Shown: piece after piece, positions 32,694 to 40,646 of the stretch | Numbering within the stretch: position 1 is the first letter of the stretch | Layout of the letters: every line of letters starts with the position of its first letter | Source of the DNA: JAUYQR01 sp031415015 | Lineage (GTDB): Bacteria > Pseudomonadota > Alphaproteobacteria > Rhodobacterales > Rhodobacteraceae | DNA: 64,000 nucleotides | NCBI GenBank assembly: GCA_031415015.1 | Contig: JANOQT010000014.1 | Location: 8,384 to 72,383, forward strand | Direction of reading: 5' to 3' | Made by a program: the position numbers and the translations under genes | The notes under the pieces: generated by a model | What the model was told of the DNA's origin: nothing | Seen by the model: the letters and a program-made list of their open reading frames with translations, nothing else | The model's database searches: none

Positions 32694-33175
32694 GCCGTGG
32701 CCCCCGCATCCAGCCGCGCGAGGCGGAGTTTCCAGATGAACTGGCCGGCGTTGATCACATAGGTCGCGTAGGCCGCAAGGGTGACGAACATCAGCTGATG
32801 CGGCGTCATCGACCCGGTGAACAGCGCCCAAAGATACAGCGAATGCAAGGCGATGACGGCGAAACTGAACACGTCTTCCCAGAAGAAGGCGGGGGCGAAA
32901 AGGTACTGGCCGAAGACCTCTTTTTCCCAGATCGCGCCGGTGACCATGATGACATAGAGAAAGCCGGTCTTGACCAGGATCGAGATGGTGGCCGCCTCGT
33001 ACCCGTTGCCGGTCAGCAGGAAGCGCAGCACCAGAACCAGCGATACGGCGAAAGCGACGAACTGGGCCGGGGCGAGCAGGCCCTGCACCAGCGTCCAGCG
33101 GGAGGCATCGCGGCGGGCGCGCTGTTCGGCGGTGTAGAGCCGCTTGCGTGGTCCGCTGGTGCGTGTGGTCTGCAT
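32690..33175 (-). CDS. bchF: 3-Vinyl bacteriochlorophyllide hydratase
   Basis: BchF hydrates the C3 vinyl group on the way to bacteriochlorophyll a. The 161-residue membrane protein opens MQTTRTSGPRKRLYTAEQRAR. It has about four helices, including FVAFAVSLVLVLRFLL, and the segment EVFGQYLFAPAFFWEDVFSF. It is the first gene of the long minus-strand operon. Its ATG at 33175 is 61 bases from a PpsR-type palindrome. An earlier start exists but would begin inside the promoter region. Confidence 0.95.
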   Translation of the reverse strand: MQTTRTSGPRKRLYTAEQRARRDASRWTLVQGLLAPAQFVAFAVSLVLVLRFLLTGNGYEAATISILVKTGFLYVIMVTGAIWEKEVFGQYLFAPAFFWEDVFSFAVIALHSLYLWALFTGSMTPHQLMFVTLAAYATYVINAGQFIWKLRLARLDAGATA

Positions 33176-33235
33176 CGACGGAAAGCCCTTCCCCGTGGTC
33201 CGATCTGGGATCAAAGGTACCCGTGCGGTGCAGAG

Positions 33236-33253
33236 TGTCAACTAAAACTTACA
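33236..33253 (-). promoter_or_regulatory. PpsR/CrtJ-type operator, bchF side
   Basis: TGTCAACTAAAACTTACA fits TGT-N12-ACA exactly. Read on the minus strand it includes TTGACA, the likely -35 box of the bchF operon. Repression of bch genes by PpsR through this consensus is established in Rhodobacter. Binding here is predicted. Confidence 0.8.
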
Positions 33254-33376
33254 ATATTTGCACTGACTTTTTTTGCGACGGGTTCGTGCCGATCTGCGTT
33301 AGAATTGTGCATAGCCCAATTTTTCAAGGGATTTCGGCGATCAAACGCCTGTCCGTGAGCGTCGCGCGGCAGAAAG

Positions 33377-33394
33377 TGTCAATTTGCTTTGACA
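33377..33394 (+). promoter_or_regulatory. PpsR/CrtJ-type operator, aerR side
   Basis: TGTCAATTTGCTTTGACA is a TGT-N12-ACA palindrome with a fourth matching base pair (TGTC/GACA). Its right arm is the TTGACA -35 box of the putative aerR promoter. It lies 123 bases from the bchF-side operator, so looping between the two is possible. It would also make aerR-ppsR autoregulated. Confidence 0.8.
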
Positions 33395-33513
33395 ATGTTG
33401 ACCGCTTGGCAGAAAATGGAAGCGTAGGGCAACGGCCGGGATTTTGGCTGAAGCTGCATCTGTCGGGACGGAGCGGAGTTGATCCGGCACGGCAGAGCGG
33501 TCGGAGTGGCAGA

Positions 33514-34305
33514 ATGCGCGACAGCCAATATGACGGTCGGACAGGTCATGACGGGGACGGTGTATCGTTCCTGGCCAAGACGGTGATGGCACGCCTTGCT
33601 GCACGCGAGCCACGGGCCGCACGTCACGCAAGATCAGGGCGGGGTCTTGTTGAAAGCATCGTGGCGATGCTGACGGACGCGATGATCAATCCTGATCCGG
33701 CAGCGTTTGATGCGATGGTGCCCTTGCTGAAGAAAGCGCATGTGTCTGCGGTCGAACTGTCCGATTGCTATTTCCCGGAAATTGCCCGGAGGCTGGGCTG
33801 TGACTGGGCCGAAGACCGGCGGTCTTTTGCCGCAGTCAGTATCGGTGTGGCGCGGATGCAGTCCGTCTTGCGCGATATCGGAACGGATTGGGCGAGCGAG
33901 GACGGCGACCGGCCCCGGCTGGGCAAGGTGCTGGTCATCCTGCCAGAGGGCGAGCAGCACAGTTTTGGCGCGGTCGTGCTGACCGGCCAGTTGCGCCGGC
34001 GCGGAGTGTCGGTCCGGTTGCAACTGGGCCCCAGCCAGGCAGAACTGCGCACGGTTTTGCGCGAGCATCGGTTTGACGGTGCGCTGGTGTCAGTGGGCTG
34101 TCTGGATAAGCTGGACCTTGGCAGAAGGCTGATAAAGACAGTCAAGGACGCGACGGGTGGCAAGTTGCGGGTCATCGTCGGCGGGGCGGTCCTGTTCAAC
34201 GATCTTGATGCCTGCGCTGCAACAGGCGCGGATGCGGCGACCAATGACCTGTCGGAAGCTTTGGCCGACCTTGGGCTGGTCGAGGCGGGCGTCACACTAG
34301 GATGA
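33514..34305 (+). CDS. aerR: AerR/PpaA cobalamin-binding antirepressor
   Basis: AerR (PpaA) is the B12-binding regulator that modifies PpsR/CrtJ activity in response to oxygen or light. The 263-residue protein ends in a B12-binding-like domain. The His of GEQHSFG (H149) corresponds to the motif that contacts cobalt, followed by GALVSVGCLDKL and VIVGGAVLFND. The ATG at 33514 (MRDSQYDGRTGHDGDG) is favoured because GGAG lies about 7 bases upstream. The frame stays open further upstream into bchF but that part crosses both operators and is not coding-like. ppsR follows after 49 bases. Confidence 0.88.
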   Translation: MRDSQYDGRTGHDGDGVSFLAKTVMARLAAREPRAARHARSGRGLVESIVAMLTDAMINPDPAAFDAMVPLLKKAHVSAVELSDCYFPEIARRLGCDWAEDRRSFAAVSIGVARMQSVLRDIGTDWASEDGDRPRLGKVLVILPEGEQHSFGAVVLTGQLRRRGVSVRLQLGPSQAELRTVLREHRFDGALVSVGCLDKLDLGRRLIKTVKDATGGKLRVIVGGAVLFNDLDACAATGADAATNDLSEALADLGLVEAGVTLG

Positions 34306-34354
34306 AGAATTGCAGACTGCGGACCGCGACTGCGGCCGCGAGGAATCGGTTGGT

Positions 34355-35776
34355 GTGGACGTGACGACGGATGGACGACATCTGCTGAACTCGGGCAAAT
34401 TGCCCATGATCCCGCCCGATCTCATGACCGAGATTCTGGCGACGGCGTCTGATATCGCGCTTTTGGTGGCCCCGTCCAGGCGGGTGGTTGCGGTGCTGGT
34501 GAACCCGCATCACCGGTCATTCGGGCAACTGACCGACTGGGAAGGCGCCCAGCTGTCCGAGCTGTTGACCGAAGAGAGCCAGCGTAAGCTGGAATTGCGG
34601 CTGGCCGATCTGGATGCGATGGGCCGCGGATCGGTGGCGGTTGAGTTGAACCACAAAAGCCAGCAAAGCTGGGAGTTTCCGGTGCGCTATTCGATGCACC
34701 GCATCGGGCCTGACGGATCGCTGTTGATGCTGGGGCGCGATCTGCGCCCGATCGCCGAGGTGCAACAGCAGCTGGTCGCAGCGCAACTGGCGCTGGAGCG
34801 CGACTACGAGGCGCAGCGCGAGATGGACACGCGCTACCGCGTGATCATGGAGGTGTCGCGCGACCCTTTGGTGCTGGTCTCGATGTCAAGCGGGCGGATC
34901 AGCGATCTGAACCCGGCAGCAGCGACTATCCTTGGTGGCACCCGCAGCGAGTTGATCGGGTCGGCGGTCGCGCAGGAGTTCGACGGACGCAGGCGGGGCG
35001 AGTTTCTGGACACCATGTCCAGCATGGCGACGTCTGACGCGGCGGTGCCGGTTGAAATGTCGGCGCGCCGGTCACAGCGCCGGGTGCTGTTGACGCCGAC
35101 GCTGTTCCGCGCAGCGGGCGAGCGGTACTTGCTGTGCCAGATTGATCCGGCGGAGAAGGTGGCCGTGGCGGCGGACGATCTGGCCGATAATCTGGCGCGC
35201 CTGTACCACGAAGGCGTGGACGGGATCGTTTTTGCCGACGGCGACGGGGTGATCCGGGCGGCCAATGAGGCGTTCCTGAACCTGACGGATGCCACCAGCA
35301 TTGCCGCTGTGCGGGGCCGGTCGATTGCCGAATATCTGGCGCGCGGCGCAGTCGATCTGCGCGTGCTGATGGACAACGTCAAGCGCACCGGGCAGTTGCG
35401 GATGTATGCAACGCGGCTGACCACGGATTTCTCGGGCCAGATCGCGGTGGAACTGTCGGCAAGCTGGCTGAACGACCGGCCCAGTCCGGTGTTGGTGCTG
35501 GTGGTGCGTGACGCCAGCCGCGCCGAGACGCTGCGGCGGTCCGGTACCGGATCGGGCGACGACAGTGCACGGTCGGTGATGGAACTGGTCGGGTCATCGA
35601 CATTGAAGGACATCGTGGCCGAGACCACCGATGTGATCGAGAAGATGTGCATCGAGACCGCGCTGGAACTGACGCGGAACAACCGGGTGGCGGCGGCGGA
35701 CATGCTGAGCCTGTCGCGGCAATCGCTGTATGTGAAGCTGCGCAAATACGGGCTGATCAACAAGGACGGCGAATAG
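34355..35776 (+). CDS. ppsR: Redox-responsive transcriptional repressor PpsR (CrtJ)
   Basis: PpsR represses bch, crt and puc genes under aerobic conditions. The protein has an N-terminal PAS-like region, a Q-linker helix (VQQQLVAAQLALERDYEAQREMDTRYRV), two further PAS domains, and a Fis-type helix-turn-helix at the C-terminus (NRVAAADMLSLSRQSLYVKL). The two redox cysteines known in PpsR are kept, here C261 (LLCQIDPAE) and C432 (EKMCIETALEL). The start is uncertain. I choose GTG 34355 because GAGGAA (34340-34345) sits 9 bases upstream and gives 473 residues. A TTG at 34310 would add 15. Confidence 0.9.
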   Translation: MDVTTDGRHLLNSGKLPMIPPDLMTEILATASDIALLVAPSRRVVAVLVNPHHRSFGQLTDWEGAQLSELLTEESQRKLELRLADLDAMGRGSVAVELNHKSQQSWEFPVRYSMHRIGPDGSLLMLGRDLRPIAEVQQQLVAAQLALERDYEAQREMDTRYRVIMEVSRDPLVLVSMSSGRISDLNPAAATILGGTRSELIGSAVAQEFDGRRRGEFLDTMSSMATSDAAVPVEMSARRSQRRVLLTPTLFRAAGERYLLCQIDPAEKVAVAADDLADNLARLYHEGVDGIVFADGDGVIRAANEAFLNLTDATSIAAVRGRSIAEYLARGAVDLRVLMDNVKRTGQLRMYATRLTTDFSGQIAVELSASWLNDRPSPVLVLVVRDASRAETLRRSGTGSGDDSARSVMELVGSSTLKDIVAETTDVIEKMCIETALELTRNNRVAAADMLSLSRQSLYVKLRKYGLINKDGE

Positions 35777-35828
35777 CGCGGCGGGAGTCGCCCCTAAACT
35801 TTTCGAAGAAAGAATCCTAAGCCGGTCT

Positions 35829-35849
35829 GACGCGGAAAAACTGCGCGTC
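35829..35849 (+). repeat. Small hairpin after ppsR
   Basis: GACGCG (35829-35834) and CGCGTC (35844-35849) form a 6-bp stem with a 9-base A-rich loop in the ppsR-bchG gap. It may mark the ppsR mRNA end. There is no T-run, so I do not call a terminator. Confidence 0.3.
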
Positions 35850-35891
35850 GTGTTGCCGCAACCGGTGCTAAGTGCTTGCCCGACTCTGAGT

Positions 35892-35909
35892 TGTAATGTT
35901 TACTTGACA
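35892..35909 (+). promoter_or_regulatory. PpsR/CrtJ-type operator abutting the bchG start
   Basis: TGTAATGTTTACTTGACA fits TGT-N12-ACA and ends one base before the bchG ATG at 35911. A candidate promoter is TTGCCC (35876-35881), 17-base spacer, TTTACT (35899-35904). The operator would then cover the -10 box and the transcription start would fall at or next to the ATG. It is the only single, unpaired operator seen in the cluster. Confidence 0.7.
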
Positions 35910-35910
35910 C

Positions 35911-36810
35911 ATGAGTGTCAGCGAAATCCTACATCCCCGCCAATATCCTGAACCGCGCGCCATGCTGCGGCTGATCAAGCCGATCACCTGGTTTCCGCCG
36001 ATCTGGGCCTATCTGTGCGGATCGGTGTCTGCCGGAGTGCCGCTGACCGGGCAGTGGCCCTTGGTCATTCTGGGCATGGTGCTGGCCGGGCCGATCGTCT
36101 GCGGCATGAGCCAGGCGGCGAATGACTGGTGCGACCGGCATGTCGATGCGGTGAACGAGCCGGACCGGCCGATCCCGTCGGGGCGCATTCCGGGGCGTTG
36201 GGGGTTGTGGATCGCCTTGGCGATGACGGCGCTGTCACTGGCGGTGGGCTGGTTGCTGGGGCCCTGGGGGTTTGGGGCCACTGTCGTCGGCGTGATCGCC
36301 GCCTGGGCCTATTCGGCGGAACCGGTGCGGCTGAAACGGTCGGGCTGGTGGGGGCCGGGGCTGGTCGGGCTGTCCTATGAGGGGTTGCCGTGGTTCACCG
36401 GTGCAGCGGTTCTGCTGTCCGGCCCGCCACGGTTCGAGGTTGTGGTGATCGCACTGCTGTATGCGCTGGGCGCGCACGGGATCATGACGCTGAACGATTT
36501 CAAGGCATTGGAGGGCGACCGGCAACATGGCGTGCGGTCCTTGCCGGTGGTGCTGGGGCCAGAGGTTGCTGCCAAGATCGCCTGCACGGTGATGGCGCTG
36601 GCGCAGGCATTGGTGGTGGTTCTGCTGGTGATCTTTGGCAAACCGTGGCACGGGCTGGCGGTGCTGGCGCTGCTGATTGTGCAGTTCGCCGCGATGCGGG
36701 TGTTGTTCCGCGATCCAAAGGGCAAGGCGCCTTGGTACAATGGCACCGGCGTGGTGCTGTATGTCACCGGCATGATGATCTCCGCCTTCGCGCTGCGGGG
36801 GTTGGGATGA
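35911..36810 (+). CDS. bchG: Bacteriochlorophyll synthase (geranylgeranyl transferase)
   Basis: BchG esterifies bacteriochlorophyllide a with geranylgeranyl diphosphate. The 299-residue UbiA-family membrane protein has the prenyl-diphosphate motif NDWCDRHVDAVNEPDRPIPSG and the second acidic motif NDFKALEGDRQHG, with about eight helices. The N-terminus MSVSEILHPRQYPEPRAMLR looks like other BchG starts, which supports ATG 35911. No ribosome site precedes it because an operator occupies that place. ATG 35962 is the alternative. Its stop overlaps the next start (ATGA). Confidence 0.93.
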   Translation: MSVSEILHPRQYPEPRAMLRLIKPITWFPPIWAYLCGSVSAGVPLTGQWPLVILGMVLAGPIVCGMSQAANDWCDRHVDAVNEPDRPIPSGRIPGRWGLWIALAMTALSLAVGWLLGPWGFGATVVGVIAAWAYSAEPVRLKRSGWWGPGLVGLSYEGLPWFTGAAVLLSGPPRFEVVVIALLYALGAHGIMTLNDFKALEGDRQHGVRSLPVVLGPEVAAKIACTVMALAQALVVVLLVIFGKPWHGLAVLALLIVQFAAMRVLFRDPKGKAPWYNGTGVVLYVTGMMISAFALRGLG

Positions 36811-38093
36811 CGCTCAGCTGGGTTCAGATCGTTCGGCTTGGGCTGGTGCAGCTGTGCATCGGGGCGGTGGTGGTGTTGACCACGTCGACGCTGAACCGGC
36901 TGATGGTGGTGGAACTGGCCTTGCCCGCGATGCTGTCTGGCGCGCTGGTGGCATTGCATTCCTTTGTGCAGATCACCCGGCCAAGCTGGGGTTTCTGGTC
37001 GGATGCGCGCGGCAACCGGACGCGGTTCATCATCGGCGGCATGGCGGTCTGTTCGCTGGGGGCGTTTCTGGCCTCGGTCGCGGTGGCGCTGGGGATTGCC
37101 GGGCAGGGCGCGGGGCTGGCGCTGTCGGTGCTGGCTTATGTGCTGATCGGGTTGGGGGCGGGGGCTTGCGGCACATCGCTGCTGGCGCTGCTGGCCACGG
37201 CGACGGAACCGCGCCGAAGGGCGGCGGCGGCGACGATCACCTGGCTGTTGATGATTTTCGGGATTGCGGTGACGTCCGGCGTGATCGGGGCGCTGCTGGA
37301 CCCGTACTCACCGGCACGGCTGATGGTCATCGTGTCGGTGGTGACGGTGGGAGCGGTTGTGGTTACCTCGCTGGCGATCTGGGGCATTGAGCGCCGTGTC
37401 CTGGCCGAGCGGCAGCCGGATGCAACGCCGCTGTGGCAAGGGCTGGCCGAGGTCTGGGCCGAGCGCAAGGCGCGGGTCTTCACGATCTTTATCTTCCTGT
37501 CGATGTCGGCGTTTTTCTTGCAGGAACTGATCCTTGAGCCCTATGCGGGGCTGGTGTTCGGATTTACCCCCGGCCAATCCACCAGCCTGTCCGGCGCACA
37601 GCATGGCGGCATGTTTGCGGGCATGCTGGCGGTGGGCATCGCGGTGTCAGGGTTCCGGCTGGGCACGCTGAAGCTGTGGGTCACGGCGGGATGTGTGGGG
37701 TCGGCGGTGTGTCTGGCAGGGATTGCGGCGCTGGGGCAGCTGGGTCTGGGTCTGTTGGTGCCTGCGGTCACGGTGCTGGGCGTGTTCAATGGCATGTTCG
37801 CCATCGCATCCATCGGGGCGATGATGCAGTTGGCGGGCGAGGGGCGTTCGGGGCGCGAGGGCACGCGGATGGGTGTCTGGGGCGCGTCACAGGCGATTGC
37901 GCAGGGGTTGGGCGGCTTTGCCGGGGCGGCCTTTGTCGACGTGCTGCGGCTGCGGGCGGATGCGCCGGCGGCGTTTGGATTGGTGTTCGTGATCGAGGCG
38001 GCGCTGTTTCTGGCGGCGGCCGTGATGGGTTGGCGGATCATCGACGGGGGCGCGTTGCGCCGCGTCACCACACAAATGGTTGCGGGAGAATGA
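36807..38093 (+). CDS. PucC/LhaA-family membrane protein (Bch2/orf428 type)
   Basis: A 428-residue MFS-like transporter of the BCD family, the second LhaA-like protein in the cluster. It begins MTLSWVQIVRLGLVQLCIGA and contains TTSTLNRLMVVELALPAMLSG, WGFWSDARGNRTRFIIGGM and LILEPYAGLVFGFTPGQST. The position between bchG and bchP and the length match the Bch2/orf428 gene of Rhodobacter. It may move bacteriochlorophyll or help light-harvesting assembly, but its role is not settled. It is coupled to bchG by ATGA. Confidence 0.9.
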   Translation: MTLSWVQIVRLGLVQLCIGAVVVLTTSTLNRLMVVELALPAMLSGALVALHSFVQITRPSWGFWSDARGNRTRFIIGGMAVCSLGAFLASVAVALGIAGQGAGLALSVLAYVLIGLGAGACGTSLLALLATATEPRRRAAAATITWLLMIFGIAVTSGVIGALLDPYSPARLMVIVSVVTVGAVVVTSLAIWGIERRVLAERQPDATPLWQGLAEVWAERKARVFTIFIFLSMSAFFLQELILEPYAGLVFGFTPGQSTSLSGAQHGGMFAGMLAVGIAVSGFRLGTLKLWVTAGCVGSAVCLAGIAALGQLGLGLLVPAVTVLGVFNGMFAIASIGAMMQLAGEGRSGREGTRMGVWGASQAIAQGLGGFAGAAFVDVLRLRADAPAAFGLVFVIEAALFLAAAVMGWRIIDGGALRRVTTQMVAGE

Positions 38094-38094
38094 C

Positions 38095-39288
38095 ATGACG
38101 TATGACGTGTTCGTGGTGGGTGGCGGGCCTTCGGGGGCGACGGCGGCAGAGGATCTGGCGCGGGCTGGCAAACGCGTGGCGATGCTGGACCGGGCGGGGA
38201 GGATCAAGCCCTGCGGCGGGGCCATTCCGCCGCGTGCGATTGCCGATTTCGCGATTCCCGAGGATCAGATCGTGGCCAAGATCGAAACCGCGCGGATGAT
38301 CTCGCCCACGGGGCGGTCGGTCGATATCCATATCGAGAACGGCTTTGTGGGGATGGTCGACCGCGAGCATTTCGACGAGTTCCTGCGGGTTCGGGCGGTA
38401 ACAGCGGGGGCGGAGAGGTTGACCGGCACTTATCTGCGGATCGAGCGGGACGCCGAGGGCACGCATGTCGTCTGGCGTGAGAAGGCCAGCGGCACCGAGA
38501 TGCGCAGTCTGACGAAGCTGATCATCGGCGCGGATGGGGCGCGGTCAGACGTGGCGCGCGATGAGGTGCCTGGGGGCGATACGATCCCTTATGTGATTGC
38601 GTATCACGAGATCATCAAGGCACCTGAGCGGGCCGAGGCAGCGGTTGCGGACTACGATCCGAAGCGCTGCGACGTGATCTATGACGGACGGATTTCCCCG
38701 GACTTCTACGGCTGGGTGTTCCCGCACGGCGAGCATGCCAGTATCGGGATGGGTACCGGCGTGGATGGGGTGAATCTGAAACAGGCGACGGCGGCGCTGC
38801 GCGAATCCTCTGGCCTGACGGGCTGCGAGACAATCCGCAAGGAAGGCGCGCCGATCCCGCTGCGCCCGTTGGACAAGTGGGACAACGGCCGGGATGTGGT
38901 CTTGGCGGGGGATGCCGCCGGGGTGGTGGCGCCGTCTTCGGGCGAGGGGATTTACTATGCGATGCTGGGGGGCCGGGTGGCGGCGACGGCGGCGCAGGCT
39001 TGTCTTGCGTCCGGCCGGGCCAAGGACCTGATGCTGGCGCGCAAGCTGTTCATGAAGGACAACAAGACCGTGTTCAAAGTGCTGCGGTCGATGCAGGACG
39101 CCTATTACAAATCCGACGACCGTCGCGAGCGGTTCGTGAGCCTGTGCCATGACAAGGATGTGCAGACACTGACTTTTGAGGCTTACATGAACAAGAAACT
39201 GGTCGCGGCGCGGCCCTTCGCGCATATAAAGATCGGGTTCAAGAACGTGGCGCACCTGCTTGGCTGGGTAAAGCCGGGTTGGACATGA
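38095..39288 (+). CDS. bchP: Geranylgeranyl-bacteriochlorophyll reductase
   Basis: BchP reduces the geranylgeranyl tail to phytyl. The 397-residue FAD enzyme starts MTYDVFVVGGGPSGATAAED with a Rossmann motif, then GRIKPCGGAIPPRAI. It has the second FAD motif VVLAGDAAGVVAPSSGEGIYYAMLGG. The ATG at 38095 has GGGAG just upstream; a TTG 15 bases earlier is not preferred. Its stop overlaps idi by ATGA. Confidence 0.96.
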   Translation: MTYDVFVVGGGPSGATAAEDLARAGKRVAMLDRAGRIKPCGGAIPPRAIADFAIPEDQIVAKIETARMISPTGRSVDIHIENGFVGMVDREHFDEFLRVRAVTAGAERLTGTYLRIERDAEGTHVVWREKASGTEMRSLTKLIIGADGARSDVARDEVPGGDTIPYVIAYHEIIKAPERAEAAVADYDPKRCDVIYDGRISPDFYGWVFPHGEHASIGMGTGVDGVNLKQATAALRESSGLTGCETIRKEGAPIPLRPLDKWDNGRDVVLAGDAAGVVAPSSGEGIYYAMLGGRVAATAAQACLASGRAKDLMLARKLFMKDNKTVFKVLRSMQDAYYKSDDRRERFVSLCHDKDVQTLTFEAYMNKKLVAARPFAHIKIGFKNVAHLLGWVKPGWT

Positions 39289-39842
39289 CGATGGCGAGCG
39301 CTGACCTTGAAGAGATGATCCCGGCCTGGGTGGACGGGCGGCTTACCCCGGTGGGCAAGCTGGCGGTGCATCAGCGCGGGTTGCGGCACAAAGCGGTGTC
39401 GGTGTTCGTGACCGAAGGCAGCCGGGTGCTGATCCAACGGCGCGCGATGGGAAAGTATCACACGCCGGGGCTTTGGGCGAACACCTGCTGCACGCATCCG
39501 CGTTGGGAGGAGGACCCGGCCACCTGTGCGGTCCGGCGGTTGCGCGAAGAGTTGGGGATTACCGGGTTGTTCCCGGATTTCGCTGACCGGGTGGAATACC
39601 GGGCGGATGTCGGGGGCGGGCTGACCGAGCATGAGGTGGTCGATATCTTCGTGACCGAGGCGCAGCCGGGGCTGGTGGTGGAGCCGAACCCGGAGGAGGT
39701 GATGGAGGTGCGCTGGGTGGACCTGTATGACCTGTCGGCAGAGGTGCGGCGCAATCCGGAGAAGTTTACCCCTTGGGTGCGGATTTACATGACCGAGCAT
39801 ATCGACCGGATTTTCGGCGCGAGGATGCTGGCGATCCGGTGA
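39285..39842 (+). CDS. idi: Isopentenyl-diphosphate delta-isomerase (type 1)
   Basis: Interconverts IPP and DMAPP, supplying C20 units for carotenoids and the bacteriochlorophyll tail. The 185-residue Nudix-fold protein has LWANTCCTHPRWEED with the catalytic Cys and metal-binding His, the Nudix-like helix AVRRLREELGI, and EHEVVDIFV. The ATG at 39285 overlaps the bchP stop. It ends the bchG-bch2-bchP-idi operon and is followed by a decayed gene. Confidence 0.95.
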   Translation: MTMASADLEEMIPAWVDGRLTPVGKLAVHQRGLRHKAVSVFVTEGSRVLIQRRAMGKYHTPGLWANTCCTHPRWEEDPATCAVRRLREELGITGLFPDFADRVEYRADVGGGLTEHEVVDIFVTEAQPGLVVEPNPEEVMEVRWVDLYDLSAEVRRNPEKFTPWVRIYMTEHIDRIFGARMLAIR

Positions 39843-39961
39843 TATCAAGTGTGTATTTCTCGCAAGGCATTGAAATGCGTGTAGTTCGCGAATTTCGCCA
39901 ACTTTTGGTGACGGGTTTGAGCCAGGGCTGTAAACCCTGAGCTGCGCGACAGAGGCGCTGC

Positions 39962-40604
39962 ATCAAATCGCTTTTTGATCCTCGCCCTTACCCTCACGGG
40001 TTGCAGTGAGAACCACTTCTGGCACCATAAGCGGGCCCTCGTCATCAACACCCCGCAGGGCGTGGTCAGCGGCGCATCCGTGGTCGAAGTGCGAGCCGCG
40101 TTCGACGCCAATCCCTCACGGATAACCGGGCGCGAGGTTTTCTGGTGCCTGACCGGCGAAGCGACGGTGGTGGAGGTGGCACAGGGCCGTACCCTCTTTG
40201 CTCTGCTTGGTGGCAGCGAAGAACGCCTTGCGGCGGCCAAGGACTGCTTCGCCGGGATGACGCGCGGCGAGTGGCTGCGCCTGATCCCGGTCCAGACCGA
40301 GCCGGTCGCCCTGACCGGTGACCTGATCCCGATGCTGGTGACGTTTTGCTGACATCACCAAGCCCGAGACGGTGCGGCAGGTGGACCCGGCCGATCTTTC
40401 GGCGACCTTGGGGCCGGGGGTAAGACTGAGGGCCGTGACGCTGGAAATCATGGGCGAGCCGGTGACGGTGGGCGGGTTGAGGGGGTGTTGGGGTGGTTGG
40501 GGCCAAATCCAGAACCCGCGCTTGGTCCTGCGACAGGTGGGACCACCAACATCCCGTTCTATCGCAAAGTTCACATGGGAGATTTCATCAGAAGGGCGCA
40601 ATGA
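39962..40604 (+). pseudogene. Decayed lipoprotein gene, start lost and several frameshifts
   Basis: Three frames together read one protein of about 213 residues. ATCAAATCGCTTTTTGATCC at 39962 looks like an old ATG-AAA-CGC start with ATG changed to ATC and one T added. The frame then gives LILALTLTGCSENHFWHHKR, a signal with lipobox LTGC. It continues through NPSRITGREVFWCLTGEATVVE to LIPMLVTF. An extra T in TTTT (40344-40347) brings a stop at 40350, while the next frame continues DITKPETVRQVDPADLSATLGPGV. A further shift near 40470 leads to VEGVLGWLGPNPEPALG and ends YRKVHMGDFIRRAQ at TGA 40602-40604. I do not know the function. The remaining 42 bases to the bchO stop hold nothing recognised. 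Confidence 0.65.
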
Positions 40605-40646
40605 TGATCTCAATAGTGTGGTCGTCCCTGTCGTCGTCGCCCAGTC

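Larger units (their letters stand above)
33176..33513. promoter_or_regulatory. Divergent bchF / aerR control region
   Basis: This 338-base gap holds no convincing gene. It contains two TGT-N12-ACA palindromes (33236-33253 and 33377-33394). The leftward promoter has TTGACA on the minus strand inside the first palindrome (plus coordinates 33236-33241). The rightward promoter has TTGACA (33389-33394) at the end of the second, with GAAAAT (33412-33417) after a 17-base spacer. Both -35 boxes lie within the operators, so a bound repressor would block both promoters. The stretch between the sites is AT-rich, for example CTTTTTTTGC-like and AATTTTTCAAGG segments. Confidence 0.75.

Noticed and set aside
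33148..33513. Upstream extension of the aerR reading frame across the bchF-aerR gap
   Set aside because: It crosses both operators and the promoter boxes, enters bchF, and the added residues look random. ATG 33514 has a ribosome site.
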